DNA of 64,000 bases. It comes from Kiritimatiellota bacterium (GTDB taxonomy: Bacteria; Verrucomicrobiota; Lentisphaeria; Oligosphaerales; JAADHN01). Shown piece by piece: positions 55,424 through 64,000 of this stretch. Both the position numbers and the translations under genes were made by a program. Positions within the stretch are counted from its first letter, which is position 1. Every line of letters begins with the position of its first letter. The notes beneath the pieces were generated by a model, which ran no database searches, was not told where the DNA came from, and saw only the letters and a list, made by a program, of their open reading frames with translations. The stretch spans positions 40,327 to 104,326 of the forward strand of contig JAADHN010000089.1 of assembly GCA_013151865.1 (NCBI GenBank). The letters are read 5' to 3'.

Positions 55424-56929
55424 CTACAGAGAGATCGAATACAGCACCCCGTCCTCGATCTCGCAGTACAGCACAACCGCATCGTGCCGGTATGCGGCGC
55501 CGGTGTCGCCCGTCTCGCCCCAGCGCAGCACATGCTCCGAAGCATTGCCGCGAATCGGGACGGACCGGTGGAGTTCGAACCCTTCGAGGCGTCCCCCCAG
55601 CGGGTCGCGCAGTTCGGCACGCAGCGCACCGCGGACATTTGCGTCCACGGTCACGTTTTCTCCCGACAAGATGGCGGGGGGCAGTAAGATCCGGCCGATC
55701 GTTCCCGAAGCCGCTGTGAGGCCGGCATACCGTGCGCGCGGCCACGTGACCCCCATGACGCCACGCCAGGGTTCGCCGACCCCGTCGGGGAGCTGCCGGT
55801 TGTGGAGCAGGTTGCCCGCCGTATAAAGAAGCAACCACCGGTTGCCCGCTGCCGGCACGGGCTGATTCGTTGCGTACGCAGACATGCACCCTTTCTCGGG
55901 CACGGGGTCCCGCGGAATGAAGCCGCCGCGCAGCGGACGCCTCCAGCGCAGACCGTCCCGGCTGAAACACAGCTCCACGTCCATGGTCTGGTCCCAGCAA
56001 CGATAATTGCCCAGAAACCCGATGCGCCATTCTCCCTCCACGATCCGGGCCAGGTAGTAGAATTGCTGGTCAAGCGGGTCCCCGCCGTCGGGCGTCAGAA
56101 CCAACTCCGGGTCGGACCATGCCAGCCCGTCGTCGCTGGTACGCCGGTGGATCACCCGCAACACCCCCGGGGCATTGTCGTGCGGCGTGAAGCGGCCGGT
56201 CTCGGGCCGATTGGGCAGTAACCACACCGAATACATCTCGTAGCGGTCGGTTTCCGGATCGTAATAGACGTTCGTGGCATCGTTGCTGCGCAGGCGTTTG
56301 GCCGCCTGAAACCCCCATTGTCGCCGCTCGGCGAAACGGTCGGCGGCCGCGGCGTCGGTCAGCCCGGCAGTCCAGCCGGCCGAACCGATTTCCAGATCTG
56401 CCGGATGGAACAGCGCGGGACGGTGAAGGTCGGTCAAGCGCCAGTCGAGGCCGTCGTCGCTCTCCGAAACGATATACCGGACCAGACCGCGATCCTGACC
56501 ATGCAACCAACAGTACATCAACCACCGCCCATCGCGCCCGCGGACCACGCTGGGCTGGGTGATGTTCGCCCCGTCATACAGCCCGCGAATGCGAACAAAG
56601 GGCAAATCTCGACCGTTCTCGATCAGTTGGCCAAGCGCCAGGCGTTCCCAATGGAAACCGTCTGCGGACTCCGCAATCCCGATCCGCTTGACCGGTCCGC
56701 GCTCCGGGTACGTGTAGTAGTACATGCGGTATCGCCCATCGTCGAGCCGCATCACCGTCCCGGCGAAGATCCCCACCCAATCCAGGTCCACACCCGGTTC
56801 CGCCTCGAACACAACCCCTGCTTTCTCAACCGGACAGGGCTCGAGGTGAAGGCCGAACGTCCGTATTCCGGCGTCGGACGCGTCGAAAAAATACACGCGC
56901 CGTGTTCCGCCAACGGTCTCGGATGTCAT
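55424..56929 (-). CDS. GH43/GH32-like five-bladed beta-propeller protein
   Basis: A 501-residue cytoplasmic-looking protein. Propeller blades carry repeated patterns typical of GH43/32/68 and GH130 folds: FAGTVMRLDDGRYRMYYY, IGIAESADGFHWERL, SESDDGLDWRL, RRTSDDGLAWSDPELV and CFSRDGLRWRRPL. The acidic catalytic triad cannot be assigned confidently. The ATG at 56929 overlaps the stop of the upstream UroD-like gene (ATGA) and has GGAGGGGGCGAT before it. It is part of the glycosidase operon running to 48713. Confidence 0.75.
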   Translation of the reverse strand: MTSETVGGTRRVYFFDASDAGIRTFGLHLEPCPVEKAGVVFEAEPGVDLDWVGIFAGTVMRLDDGRYRMYYYTYPERGPVKRIGIAESADGFHWERLALGQLIENGRDLPFVRIRGLYDGANITQPSVVRGRDGRWLMYCWLHGQDRGLVRYIVSESDDGLDWRLTDLHRPALFHPADLEIGSAGWTAGLTDAAAADRFAERRQWGFQAAKRLRSNDATNVYYDPETDRYEMYSVWLLPNRPETGRFTPHDNAPGVLRVIHRRTSDDGLAWSDPELVLTPDGGDPLDQQFYYLARIVEGEWRIGFLGNYRCWDQTMDVELCFSRDGLRWRRPLRGGFIPRDPVPEKGCMSAYATNQPVPAAGNRWLLLYTAGNLLHNRQLPDGVGEPWRGVMGVTWPRARYAGLTAASGTIGRILLPPAILSGENVTVDANVRGALRAELRDPLGGRLEGFELHRSVPIRGNASEHVLRWGETGDTGAAYRHDAVVLYCEIEDGVLYSISL

Positions 56930-58041
56930 ATCGCCCCCTCCTGCCTCGTTTCCGAAGGTGGTGTCGTCAAAACGACCGTACGCAAGCGCTCCATGAAGTG
57001 GCGATACTGGGGCCAGCTCGCGTAGGATAGGACGAAATGGTCCGGCCCCGGGATGAAGCGTCCCAGACGAATCAGGCGGCGGGCCTTTTCCATCTCCCGC
57101 TCCACGGCGTCCGGCCCTTCGGCCATGACCTCCTTGCTCAACGCCCCGATGGCCCCCATGTCGGGAAGAGTCGCGCGCAACCGTTCCAGGTCGTTCCCGG
57201 CCAGGACCTCGAAAGGGTACATGGCGTTCACACCGGCCTCCTGCATCAATGGGGCCAGATCCATGATGTAGCCGTCGGAGTCGACGAGCACGATCTCGAT
57301 CCCGTGCGCTGCCGCGAAGGCACGAATCCGGCGGTAATTCGGGGCCATGAACTCCCGGAACATGAGGGGCGAAATGAGCGCGCCATTCTTGGATGCCATG
57401 TCTTCCCAGCATTCAATCAGATCGAACTGAATGTCCTCCGTCATTCGCTCCCAGACCCGGAATGCAAAGGATGTGTAGGAGTCCATGATGTCGTGCACCA
57501 GGCTCGGCGCATCGTAGAAAGCGTAGGCCAGGTTCTCGTCCCCCATCATAAGGCGAGCGAAGCCGTAGACGCCGCGGTGGGTAAGCTGCAACGGGTAATC
57601 CCGATTGCGGTACGCGGCCACGTGTTCCGGCCAGTTGGCGGGAAAGCGCCCGGGCGCGTCGGGATCAAGGAATTCAGCCTTGATCCGCTCCCAATCCCGC
57701 GCCGTTTTCACCGGGTATTCGAGCGTCTGCCGGTGGTAGTCGTTCCCTTTGTGAAAAAGGCTCACCGTGCCGTCCGGACGACGGGCGATCCGTTTTTCCT
57801 CGTCCTCCTCCACCGTCTTCCATTGAGACACACAGGACAAGTCCATGTTCACCGGGGTGCAGGCCCAACCGCGGTACCGGCCTTCGAACCCGCAGATGCG
57901 GTCGATCCGCTCGCGGAGCCCGGGGTACTCCTGCTCCCACTGGGGCAAAACATGGTTCGTGCCGCCGAATACCTTCATGAACGGCACCCGGTCCACCGGG
58001 CGTCCCGTCAGGACGCGAACGAACCTCTCGCGTGTGTTCAT
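56926..58041 (-). CDS. Uroporphyrinogen decarboxylase-fold protein (UroD/MtaA-like)
   Basis: A 371-residue TIM-barrel protein of the UroD superfamily, which includes haem-pathway decarboxylases and cobalamin/corrinoid methyltransferases (MtaA, CmuA). It starts MNTRERFVRVLTGRPVDRVPF, as in the uncharacterised branch. The UroD substrate-binding arginine/aspartate motif is not evident, so true UroD activity is unlikely. DGYIMDLAPLMQEAGVNAMYPFEV is the expected C-terminal barrel strand region. It overlaps the GH43/32-like gene by 4 nt, so it belongs to a carbohydrate operon rather than a haem one. Such pairings recur in PVC-type genomes with no assigned role. Confidence 0.83.
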   Translation of the reverse strand: MNTRERFVRVLTGRPVDRVPFMKVFGGTNHVLPQWEQEYPGLRERIDRICGFEGRYRGWACTPVNMDLSCVSQWKTVEEDEEKRIARRPDGTVSLFHKGNDYHRQTLEYPVKTARDWERIKAEFLDPDAPGRFPANWPEHVAAYRNRDYPLQLTHRGVYGFARLMMGDENLAYAFYDAPSLVHDIMDSYTSFAFRVWERMTEDIQFDLIECWEDMASKNGALISPLMFREFMAPNYRRIRAFAAAHGIEIVLVDSDGYIMDLAPLMQEAGVNAMYPFEVLAGNDLERLRATLPDMGAIGALSKEVMAEGPDAVEREMEKARRLIRLGRFIPGPDHFVLSYASWPQYRHFMERLRTVVLTTPPSETRQEGAI

Positions 58042-58121
58042 CGCGGATGGTCCCCCACCGTGTTGACCGCCCGACTCAGGCGGCCTGAATTCCGCACGCC
58101 AAATCGAATCGCGACCGTGCG

Positions 58122-58757
58122 TCACACCGCATCGTCGGGACCGACCTCGATCTCCGGCGTATCGTCCCCAAACTCCGAATCGCCGGCCTCCCTCGTTTTA
58201 CGAAACGACAGGCCCAACAGTAAAAGGCCCAGCAAGGTGCCGGGCCCGGCGTACAGAGCAAGCACCCGGGGATTGACGGGCGCGACGTTGGCGCGGAGCG
58301 TCAACTTTCCCGAGTCGAAACTGCCCATCGATTCGGTCAGAAGACACTCGATGGTATAGGCACCTTTCTCCGGAACGTCAAACACGCGTACAGACTCGGA
58401 CGACGACCGGTACCGGCTGCGGCTCAGTCTGCGCCGGCGGCTGGAGCCGATTTGGAAAAAGGAACTGCCGCCCACACTGCCTTTCTGCGTCCACAGCACT
58501 TTCCCCGCGCTGTCCTTGAAGCTGATCTCATATCGAACTTTGGACAGCCCGAGCGCGGCGCGGCGGCAGCGGATGTTCACCAACAGGCGGACCGGGGATT
58601 GCTCCGGGGTCATGTCGACTTGGACGACCGTCGGGGCCGGTCCGTCCTGAAGCGGATACGAGCCGACGGCGACGCCACTGATGAATTGGACATAAGCGAC
58701 ATACCCCACCCCGGCAATAACCGAGAGAGCGATCAACACGATTCCGGCCTGTCTCAT
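58122..58757 (-). CDS. Membrane-anchored protein of unknown function
   Basis: A 211-residue protein with an N-terminal membrane helix (GIVLIALSVIAGVGYVAYV) and a second near residue 170 (PGTLLGLLLLGLSF). A beta-rich extracytoplasmic domain lies between them and a short acidic tail (DDTPEIEVGPDDAV) faces the cytoplasm. The central loop has an odd basic run, RRRRLSRSRYRSSS. GAGGAGACGGCG precedes the ATG. It lies 10 bp after the FAD oxidoreductase gene, so it is co-transcribed with it. No family recognised. Confidence 0.72.
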   Translation of the reverse strand: MRQAGIVLIALSVIAGVGYVAYVQFISGVAVGSYPLQDGPAPTVVQVDMTPEQSPVRLLVNIRCRRAALGLSKVRYEISFKDSAGKVLWTQKGSVGGSSFFQIGSSRRRRLSRSRYRSSSESVRVFDVPEKGAYTIECLLTESMGSFDSGKLTLRANVAPVNPRVLALYAGPGTLLGLLLLGLSFRKTREAGDSEFGDDTPEIEVGPDDAV

Positions 58758-58767
58758 CGCCGTCTCC

Positions 58768-60162
58768 TCATTTCTCGGCGTACTCCTGGGCAGTACCGAT
58801 CGCGTGCAAATCGTGGTCGGCCCCGAGGATGTTTTCCGCGGCTTTCAGGCCCATGTCGATATAGTAATCCGCACTCGTATAACGGAACATCCCGTTGCGC
58901 CCCACGAGGTATAGATTCTCGAACGGCTTCAGGTAATCGAGCAAAACCTGGAGCTGGGCGGCATAGCCGACGGTGTAGATGGGGTAGGCCCGCGTCAAGC
59001 GGACCGGGCAGTATTCGCTGATGTCTTCCCGCTTGAGGAGACCGCACTGTTCGAGCCCCTTTCCGGCCGCATCCACGAGGTCGGCCGGGTCGGCCGTCCA
59101 CACACGGTCGCCTTCGAAACAGAAGAACTCTACCACGATCCCCGTGCGGTCCTTTGGGGCCATATCGGCGCTCCAGTTCTTGGGCTCGTGAATGCGTCCG
59201 AATGAAATGCGCCGGGAGGGGAAGTAAATCCAGTGATCCGGCGAGATCTGAGGCCGGTTTGCCACGAGAAACAGCACGACAAGGTCCCGGTACCGAAGTT
59301 TCTTCGCGGCCTCGAGGACCGCGTCGGGCGGACGCGGGTCGAGTCGCGTCACCAGCTCGGAAATGGGCATCGACGACACCACCGTATCCGCCGGAACACG
59401 CTGCTCCGCGCCGTCCGGGGTCCGGACCCTGAGTGCGGTTACACGACCGCCGGCGTGCTCGACCCCGACGACCGGACTCTCGAGTGCCAAACTCCCCGCC
59501 GGCAGGGCCTCGGCCAAGCGGTCCGGGATGCGTCCGAACCCGAGTCGCGGGTATTGAAATGCCGTGATCAGGCTGGGGGGCGGCCCACTGCGCAGCAGTT
59601 TCCGGACAAGCATGTTCTTGACAGCCTCCCGAAACGACAGCCCCTTGATCCTCTGAGCAGCAAAGTCCGCCGACAATTCCGTGCAGGGCACGCCCCAAAC
59701 TTTCTCCGAGTACGGCGCGAAATAGAACTCGTAAAGTCCCCGCCCGAACCGGGCAAGCACCCAGTCCTCGAAGGTGCGAATCGTCCGCACCTTGCCGTGA
59801 ACCCGTCCCAGCAGGTAACTGGCGGTCACGGAGGCCGTCTTCAACAAACCGAGACCGTGGAAGGCGCTGCTGAATGTGAGGGGGTAATTGATGAAGCGAC
59901 CGTTCAGGTAGATGCGGCTGATCCGCCCGACCTCGATCATTTCGTCTCCGAGCAATTCGCGCAACAATCCTTTAACCGCTTCGTTCCGCGTATAGAACCG
60001 ATGACCGCCGAGATCGAATCGAAAATCGCCGAACTGGATGGTGCGCGATGCCCCCCCGATGAACGGTTCCTTCTCGAAGACCTGCACCGGCGCACCTCGA
60101 CGCGCCAGCGTGTACGCAGCAGTCAATCCAGCCACTCCGGACCCAATAATCAGATTTGCCAT
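58768..60162 (-). CDS. FAD-dependent oxidoreductase (UDP-galactopyranose mutase/protoporphyrinogen oxidase-like)
   Basis: A 464-residue flavoprotein of the amine-oxidase fold. The FAD loop is IIGSGVAGLTAAYTLARRG at the N-terminus, followed by EKEPFIGG, then FDLGGHRFY with the GGH motif typical of UDP-galactopyranose-mutase-like proteins. A C-terminal FAD contact YLVGRNGMFRYTSADYYIDMG closes the fold. The GGH and following segments favour a sugar-nucleotide mutase or related surface-polysaccharide enzyme over haem biosynthesis. The start is either ATG 60162 or the adjacent ATG 60165, with GGAGG immediately upstream. It follows a polysaccharide deacetylase gene by 68 bp. Confidence 0.82.
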   Translation of the reverse strand: MANLIIGSGVAGLTAAYTLARRGAPVQVFEKEPFIGGASRTIQFGDFRFDLGGHRFYTRNEAVKGLLRELLGDEMIEVGRISRIYLNGRFINYPLTFSSAFHGLGLLKTASVTASYLLGRVHGKVRTIRTFEDWVLARFGRGLYEFYFAPYSEKVWGVPCTELSADFAAQRIKGLSFREAVKNMLVRKLLRSGPPPSLITAFQYPRLGFGRIPDRLAEALPAGSLALESPVVGVEHAGGRVTALRVRTPDGAEQRVPADTVVSSMPISELVTRLDPRPPDAVLEAAKKLRYRDLVVLFLVANRPQISPDHWIYFPSRRISFGRIHEPKNWSADMAPKDRTGIVVEFFCFEGDRVWTADPADLVDAAGKGLEQCGLLKREDISEYCPVRLTRAYPIYTVGYAAQLQVLLDYLKPFENLYLVGRNGMFRYTSADYYIDMGLKAAENILGADHDLHAIGTAQEYAEK

Positions 60163-60230
60163 CATGCCTCCGTGTATTCGGCTGTCGATCTTGCGCGGCC
60201 CCGTCGCGATTCTCGCCGCCCCTCCCCGCT

Positions 60231-61025
60231 TCACGTCGCGCTTTCCGAGAAAGACGTTCCCGCGGCATTCCCGCCGGACCGACTTGCGGCAAGGAATTCC
60301 GAGCAGGTCACAAATGGGCCCTCGACGGCATCGAGCACTTCCTCCAGCAACCGCCAGGCACGCTCCCCGGCGTTCCGCCGCAGCAAAAATCGGGTGCGAC
60401 GGGGAAGACACGCCGCCGTCTCGGGCGGCAGGAACTCGTGCAGGTGAAGATAAAACATGGCGGCCTTACAGTCAACCAAGTGCCGGAAGAGTTCCGGCAA
60501 CAGACGAAGATAGGTCAGGCAGAAGGGGGTATACCCGCCGCGAAAGGTGCCGATGGGCAGGCGCCACACCCCGCCGTCCAGACGGGGGGCCCAGTGCGCT
60601 GAACGCACATTGACGGGACTCGGGTAGATGCGCCCGGCCGAGGACTCGTAGGAATACCCCGCTCCACGGACCTCGGAAACCCAGTTCGGCGTGCTCCGAA
60701 AAAAGGGCGCACGGACCCCCCGTACCGGACGCTGAAAACCGTCTTCGAGCCGCTCGCGCGACTCGACCAGTTCCCGCGCCACATCGACGGGCGCGAGGTC
60801 GGACAGTACACAGTGCGTGAGCCCGTGCGAACCGATCTCGTGCTCGGGGCCGATGGCGGCAAGGGCGCCCGGGGCGGCCTCCAGGGCTTCACCCACGACA
60901 AAAAACGTGGCACGCACGCCGCGCGCGTCCAGCAACTCAAGCAACCGCGGAAGCATTTCCCGGACCGCCGTCCAGCCGTGCATGCCCCAGTCCGGTTCCG
61001 TGTCGACGGTCAGCAAGAAACTCAT
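60231..61025 (-). CDS. Polysaccharide deacetylase (NodB domain)
   Basis: A 264-residue metal-dependent deacetylase of the CE4 fold. Motif 1 is TVDTEPDW (catalytic base at D8), motif 2 HEIGSHGLTH with the metal histidines, and motif 3 RAPFFR; motif 4 is around RLDGGVWRLP and motif 5 HLHEF. The TVDTE form of motif 1 is typical of the exopolysaccharide branch rather than chitin deacetylases. No signal peptide is present. GGAGAGAGACC precedes the ATG at 61025. It heads the run deacetylase, FAD oxidoreductase, small membrane protein. Confidence 0.9.
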   Translation of the reverse strand: MSFLLTVDTEPDWGMHGWTAVREMLPRLLELLDARGVRATFFVVGEALEAAPGALAAIGPEHEIGSHGLTHCVLSDLAPVDVARELVESRERLEDGFQRPVRGVRAPFFRSTPNWVSEVRGAGYSYESSAGRIYPSPVNVRSAHWAPRLDGGVWRLPIGTFRGGYTPFCLTYLRLLPELFRHLVDCKAAMFYLHLHEFLPPETAACLPRRTRFLLRRNAGERAWRLLEEVLDAVEGPFVTCSEFLAASRSGGNAAGTSFSESAT

Positions 61026-61281
61026 GGTCTCTCTCCGTTGAGAAAACGCGATGCGGGTTTTTGCGTGCGACAGGGGAGTCACGCCGCAACCGCAACCCGG
61101 GACCCTCCAACCCGAGCCCCGGCCCATTCCGCCGAATTCCACCGTTGACGCGCCCCCGTTCTGCCGCCACCTGCGAAACGGGAGGCCTGAAGGTCGCACC
61201 CCGACGCTGAAGCACCGGTGCACCGGTGCCCGACTGAGGCCTTCCTCCCGCCTCGGTCGGTCCGCCTTCACCCGTCCCCGG

Positions 61282-63435
61282 TCAGCGCGGAAAAACGAAG
61301 AAACGCACGGGTTCGACCCCGGTCGAAAAAAAGTACGCCACGTTGAACACCATCATCACGCCTACGGCGGCCAATTCGCCCATGATGGCGCCGATAAAGA
61401 ACGGTTTGAGTTCCTGGTAAGTGCGACCGCCGCCATATCGGACCACCGCCGCCTTGATCGCGGATCCGAACAAGAATGACCAGGAAAACCAGATCGCCGG
61501 CGGCGTCCCCCAATAGAGAAACAAGACCGGGTGAATAAACCACCAGGGATAGCGCAGGCGCAGCCAGGAGCAAATCAGCACGGCCAGAAACCCCGAAATC
61601 ACCCAAGGCAGCACTCCGGGGGCCGTCTTTATCTGGCTCAAACGAAACGCCAGGCCGCGGAGCGGTCCGACTTTTCCCTGCTCCACTTCAAGGACCCGGT
61701 TGAACAGTTCGGGCTCCCGCTCAAGAGTCGAAACACAGGATGTAACCCGGTCGAAGACCTGCCGCGGCACCGCGCCGTGACTCCACCCGTCCCAGGCGTG
61801 GCGCCCGTTATAGTTGACCCAAAGCACGGACAGAAAAGCGACGAGCATCCCCGGGATCAGCACCGCCGCGGTCACCATGCCCAACCGGAACTTGGGCACT
61901 TTTTCCGTATCGCTCAATTTCATGCCGTTGATCATGAAACAGGACAGGCATTCCCGGGCGTCGACGCACAATGGGGTGCTAATGAGCGAAATCACGCTCA
62001 GCGTGTAGGGTCCCATGGCTGCGGCGCCGAACAATTTGAAGATCAGGTCGACCGGCTTCCACCAGGACTGAACGCAGATGCTGCCCGTCTCCGCCGCCAT
62101 CCGGGCCAGGACGACAAAGAGTATGGCAAAAACCGTGACCAGGACGACCGCGTAAAAAAACGGCAGTCCGGCCGCCATACAGCAGGCCACCAAGCCGACG
62201 GTCGCGGCCAGCAACGTCCGCGCCGCCAGGCGAATGTGTTTCTCGAGAGGATCGCGGGTGCGTAAGAAAAAGGCCGTCTTCAAAACATTCCAATAGTACC
62301 GCCGACCGAGATAGAGAATGAGCAGAAACATCCCGACGTACGCCCCGAACAGGGTCGAAGTGTGATGGTAGGTGCTGTAGCTGTAGCCGAACATCCATAG
62401 CAGGTAACTGAAAAACGCCACGGAGAAAACCCCGATCCCCATGGAAAAGGACACTTCCGTAGGAATGAAGAAGGCAAACGCAATCACGGAAAGCTTGACA
62501 TTCCCGTTGACGATGTTCCAACTCCAATACGCGTGGCTGAAGAAATTCGGGTACGTATTGCGGATCGGCCAAAGCCGCCACTCAAGGGGGATGTTGATCA
62601 TGGTGTCCGGGTACCAAGCGTGGACCCAGCGGACCATCTGAATGAAAAAAGGGATGCCGAAACCGAGCCAGAACTTTCGTTGGTAGAACACCGCCGGGAA
62701 ACGCCTGTTCTCTTCCGTGCGCAGTATCGCCGCCGTGAATTCGGCGATCGGATAGGGCAACAACTCGTTCTCCGACCACTGCTTGTGAACGACGACCATG
62801 AGCATGATGATGAACAGGAAGAAGAACCCGAACAGCGGGAACCAGTATTTCAGGACAGGCGCCCAGGCTTCGAGCGGAACCTGTTCCGAAACCCCGGGAC
62901 GACGCCAGAAAAAGATGAACTTGTTGCCTGAGATCAGCCCGCTGTAGAACCCCGTGTTAACCCGGTCGGCCTCGCGCTCTTTCGCCCGCCGCTGCTCGGG
63001 GGTCATGGTTGCATCGAGCGTGGGGGATTCCCCTTCGCGGTACCAACCTTCCGGAACGAGACGGTCGGGCGTGTACGAGAGGGTCTTGTGCGATTGCCAG
63101 TTCTGACGGGTGCGTTCGATGGCGTACGGGGTGGTCTCCAACGCGGGAAATATGCGCATCAGGGACGAGGTCGGCAGGGAGCAGGCCGCAAACATGAGTA
63201 CCGCGGCCACGATGACTTCCCCGTTGCTGAACCGCAGAAAACGCGGCAACCACGGATTGAACGGCCGCACACAAAGCGACATCAGGAAGAAAAACGTCAG
63301 CACCGACACCGGCAGGTGGTTGCCGACGAAATACGTGGACTGCACCAGATAATCGTTCGGGTACGCGACGAGGTCGATGACCAACGCCCCCAGCGCCCCC
63401 AGCACAACCGCTTTAAAGGATAAGGACTTGCGCAT
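61282..63435 (-). CDS. Large polytopic membrane protein (DUF6785/DUF6784-like)
   Basis: A 717-residue inner-membrane protein with about fourteen hydrophobic helices, including PLFGFFFLFIIMLMVVV and IAFAFFIPTEVSFSMGIGVF. It resembles the DUF6785/DUF6784 families common in PVC-type and Armatimonadota genomes, which have oligopeptide-transporter-like topology. A transport role is possible but undocumented to my knowledge. The start at 63435 is the only ATG that keeps the first helix (FKAVVLGALGALVIDLVAY); no strong ribosome-binding site precedes it. It lies upstream of the polysaccharide deacetylase group, separated by 256 bp. Confidence 0.75.
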   Translation of the reverse strand: MRKSLSFKAVVLGALGALVIDLVAYPNDYLVQSTYFVGNHLPVSVLTFFFLMSLCVRPFNPWLPRFLRFSNGEVIVAAVLMFAACSLPTSSLMRIFPALETTPYAIERTRQNWQSHKTLSYTPDRLVPEGWYREGESPTLDATMTPEQRRAKEREADRVNTGFYSGLISGNKFIFFWRRPGVSEQVPLEAWAPVLKYWFPLFGFFFLFIIMLMVVVHKQWSENELLPYPIAEFTAAILRTEENRRFPAVFYQRKFWLGFGIPFFIQMVRWVHAWYPDTMINIPLEWRLWPIRNTYPNFFSHAYWSWNIVNGNVKLSVIAFAFFIPTEVSFSMGIGVFSVAFFSYLLWMFGYSYSTYHHTSTLFGAYVGMFLLILYLGRRYYWNVLKTAFFLRTRDPLEKHIRLAARTLLAATVGLVACCMAAGLPFFYAVVLVTVFAILFVVLARMAAETGSICVQSWWKPVDLIFKLFGAAAMGPYTLSVISLISTPLCVDARECLSCFMINGMKLSDTEKVPKFRLGMVTAAVLIPGMLVAFLSVLWVNYNGRHAWDGWSHGAVPRQVFDRVTSCVSTLEREPELFNRVLEVEQGKVGPLRGLAFRLSQIKTAPGVLPWVISGFLAVLICSWLRLRYPWWFIHPVLFLYWGTPPAIWFSWSFLFGSAIKAAVVRYGGGRTYQELKPFFIGAIMGELAAVGVMMVFNVAYFFSTGVEPVRFFVFPR

Positions 63436-64000
63436 GTTGGTTCCGGCAGTGAGAAATGAATCGCCCCAGCGATAAACCCCGAACTCGGGAAAGCAGACAA
63501 ACCGAAATCGCGACGGCCCCGGTGTGCCGGCAGGTCAAGGACGGCGTTTACCGGATACCGGGGTTCTCCCCGGAGAGCGGGAGACATTCTCGGTCTCGGG
63601 GAATTCGCGCGGAAACGCCGCACCCGCCAGGATTTCAGGACGCCATAGGAAAAACGGCCCCGGTCGCGTTACAGTAAGAGCGCAACAATCTGGAGCCCGT
63701 CCACATAAAAAGGTGCGTGGCCGCGCGCAAGTGCGATTTCGGGTGAGATTTCGCTGTTTTCGTCCGGCCTGTCTGCGCCGCCGCGCGGCAGGCAGGCGAT
63801 GCGACCCTCGGCGGCAATCCCGCTCGACGGGAGGCGGAAACGGCGAAAGATCGTCCGAAAACGTCCGCGCTCTCCCCCCTTCCTCCCGCGCCTGCGGAAC
63901 CAGGGCGGACCGGTCGGGTTGAGGCGGAGGGCGGCCTTCCTCCGCCCTGGCGGCGGTTGTGGTTGCCTCCCAGGCAGCCACGTTGCGCCACCGGGTCCCC
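63436..64000. other. Terminal intergenic region with a repeat and a strong hairpin
   Basis: 565 bp to the window end. It contains the family-3 repeat (63706-63765) and right after it a hairpin. GCCTGTCTGC (63767-63776) pairs with GCAGGCAGGC (63788-63797), 10 bp with one G-U. No supported gene. Confidence 0.5.
63706..63765 (+). repeat. Family-3 repeat, copy 2
   Basis: A 60-bp block with 48 of 60 identities to 17381-17440, no gaps. A stem-loop follows directly at 63767-63797, and CGACCCTCGG (63803-63812) recurs near the end of the copy-1 region, so the full element may be longer. Confidence 0.7.

Noticed and set aside
51828..55826. A 1332-codon open frame antisense to the LamG/DUF6067 gene
   Set aside because: The minus-strand gene has clear domains and an operon context. 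Long antisense frames are expected where third codon positions are GC-rich, and this translation shows no motif.
56926..58041. True hemE uroporphyrinogen decarboxylase
   Set aside because: The N-terminal substrate-binding residues are not evident and the gene is embedded in a glycosidase operon.

Overview
This is a GC-rich bacterial chromosome segment without rRNA, tRNA or CRISPR. Forty protein genes look intact, counting the 5'-truncated first one. One gene is frameshifted (panE-like), and there are two gene remnants, of trpS and of an integron-type integrase. The gene content suggests an uncultured saccharolytic bacterium of the PVC group or a neighbouring phylum (Lentisphaerota, Planctomycetota, Hydrogenedentota or Armatimonadota type). 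The clues are several large secreted carbohydrate-active proteins, a GH95-like enzyme, a DUF6067-like LamG protein, a DUF6785-like membrane protein, a ceramidase-fold protein, UroD-like and Gfo/Idh/MocA proteins, and intergenic palindromic repeats. The phylum assignment is inference only; no marker gene settles it.

Layout. 1-10 kb (+): end of paaK, an ACT-domain protein, an Opp/Dpp-type ATPase, purD, an FHA protein, a structured leader with aroF, a Memo-AMMECR1 fusion, a GT4 glycosyltransferase and an OsmC protein. 10.5-18.8 kb (+): a sugar-metabolism run (TIM-barrel isomerase, ceramidase-like protein, a 13-Asp-box propeller, SDR, Gfo/Idh/MocA oxidoreductase, lactonase). 18.9-26.9 kb (-): YraQ-like permease, TolC, HlyD, RND pump and a CPKC thioredoxin. 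27.2-38.9 kb (-): frameshifted panE, three tandem M42 aminopeptidases, a cNMP-binding protein, a 1325-residue heparinase-like protein, an M24 peptidase and a SpoU methyltransferase. 39.7-42 kb (+): a GH52-like glycosidase. 42.2-46.8 kb (-): a tight three-gene operon of a CxxCH secreted protein, the AmmeMemoRadiSam radical SAM enzyme and a spermidine-synthase-like membrane protein. 46.8-48.7 kb: repeats and gene remnants. 48.7-58 kb (-): UroD-like protein, GH43/32-like propeller, LamG/DUF6067-like protein and GH95-like glycosidase. 58.1-63.4 kb (-): DUF6785-like membrane protein, polysaccharide deacetylase, FAD oxidoreductase and a small membrane protein.

Three intergenic repeat families stand out. 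Family 1 has three copies of about 180 bp (10.1, 19.2 and 46.8 kb) and carries a hairpin kept by compensating base changes. Family 2 is a 264-265 bp palindromic MITE-like element (38.9 and 47.8 kb). Family 3 is a 60-bp block with 80% identity between copies (17.4 and 63.7 kb). The most interesting functional themes are the AmmeMemoRadiSam system split between two loci, the leader upstream of aroF, and the glycosidase cassette that contains a UroD-fold protein.
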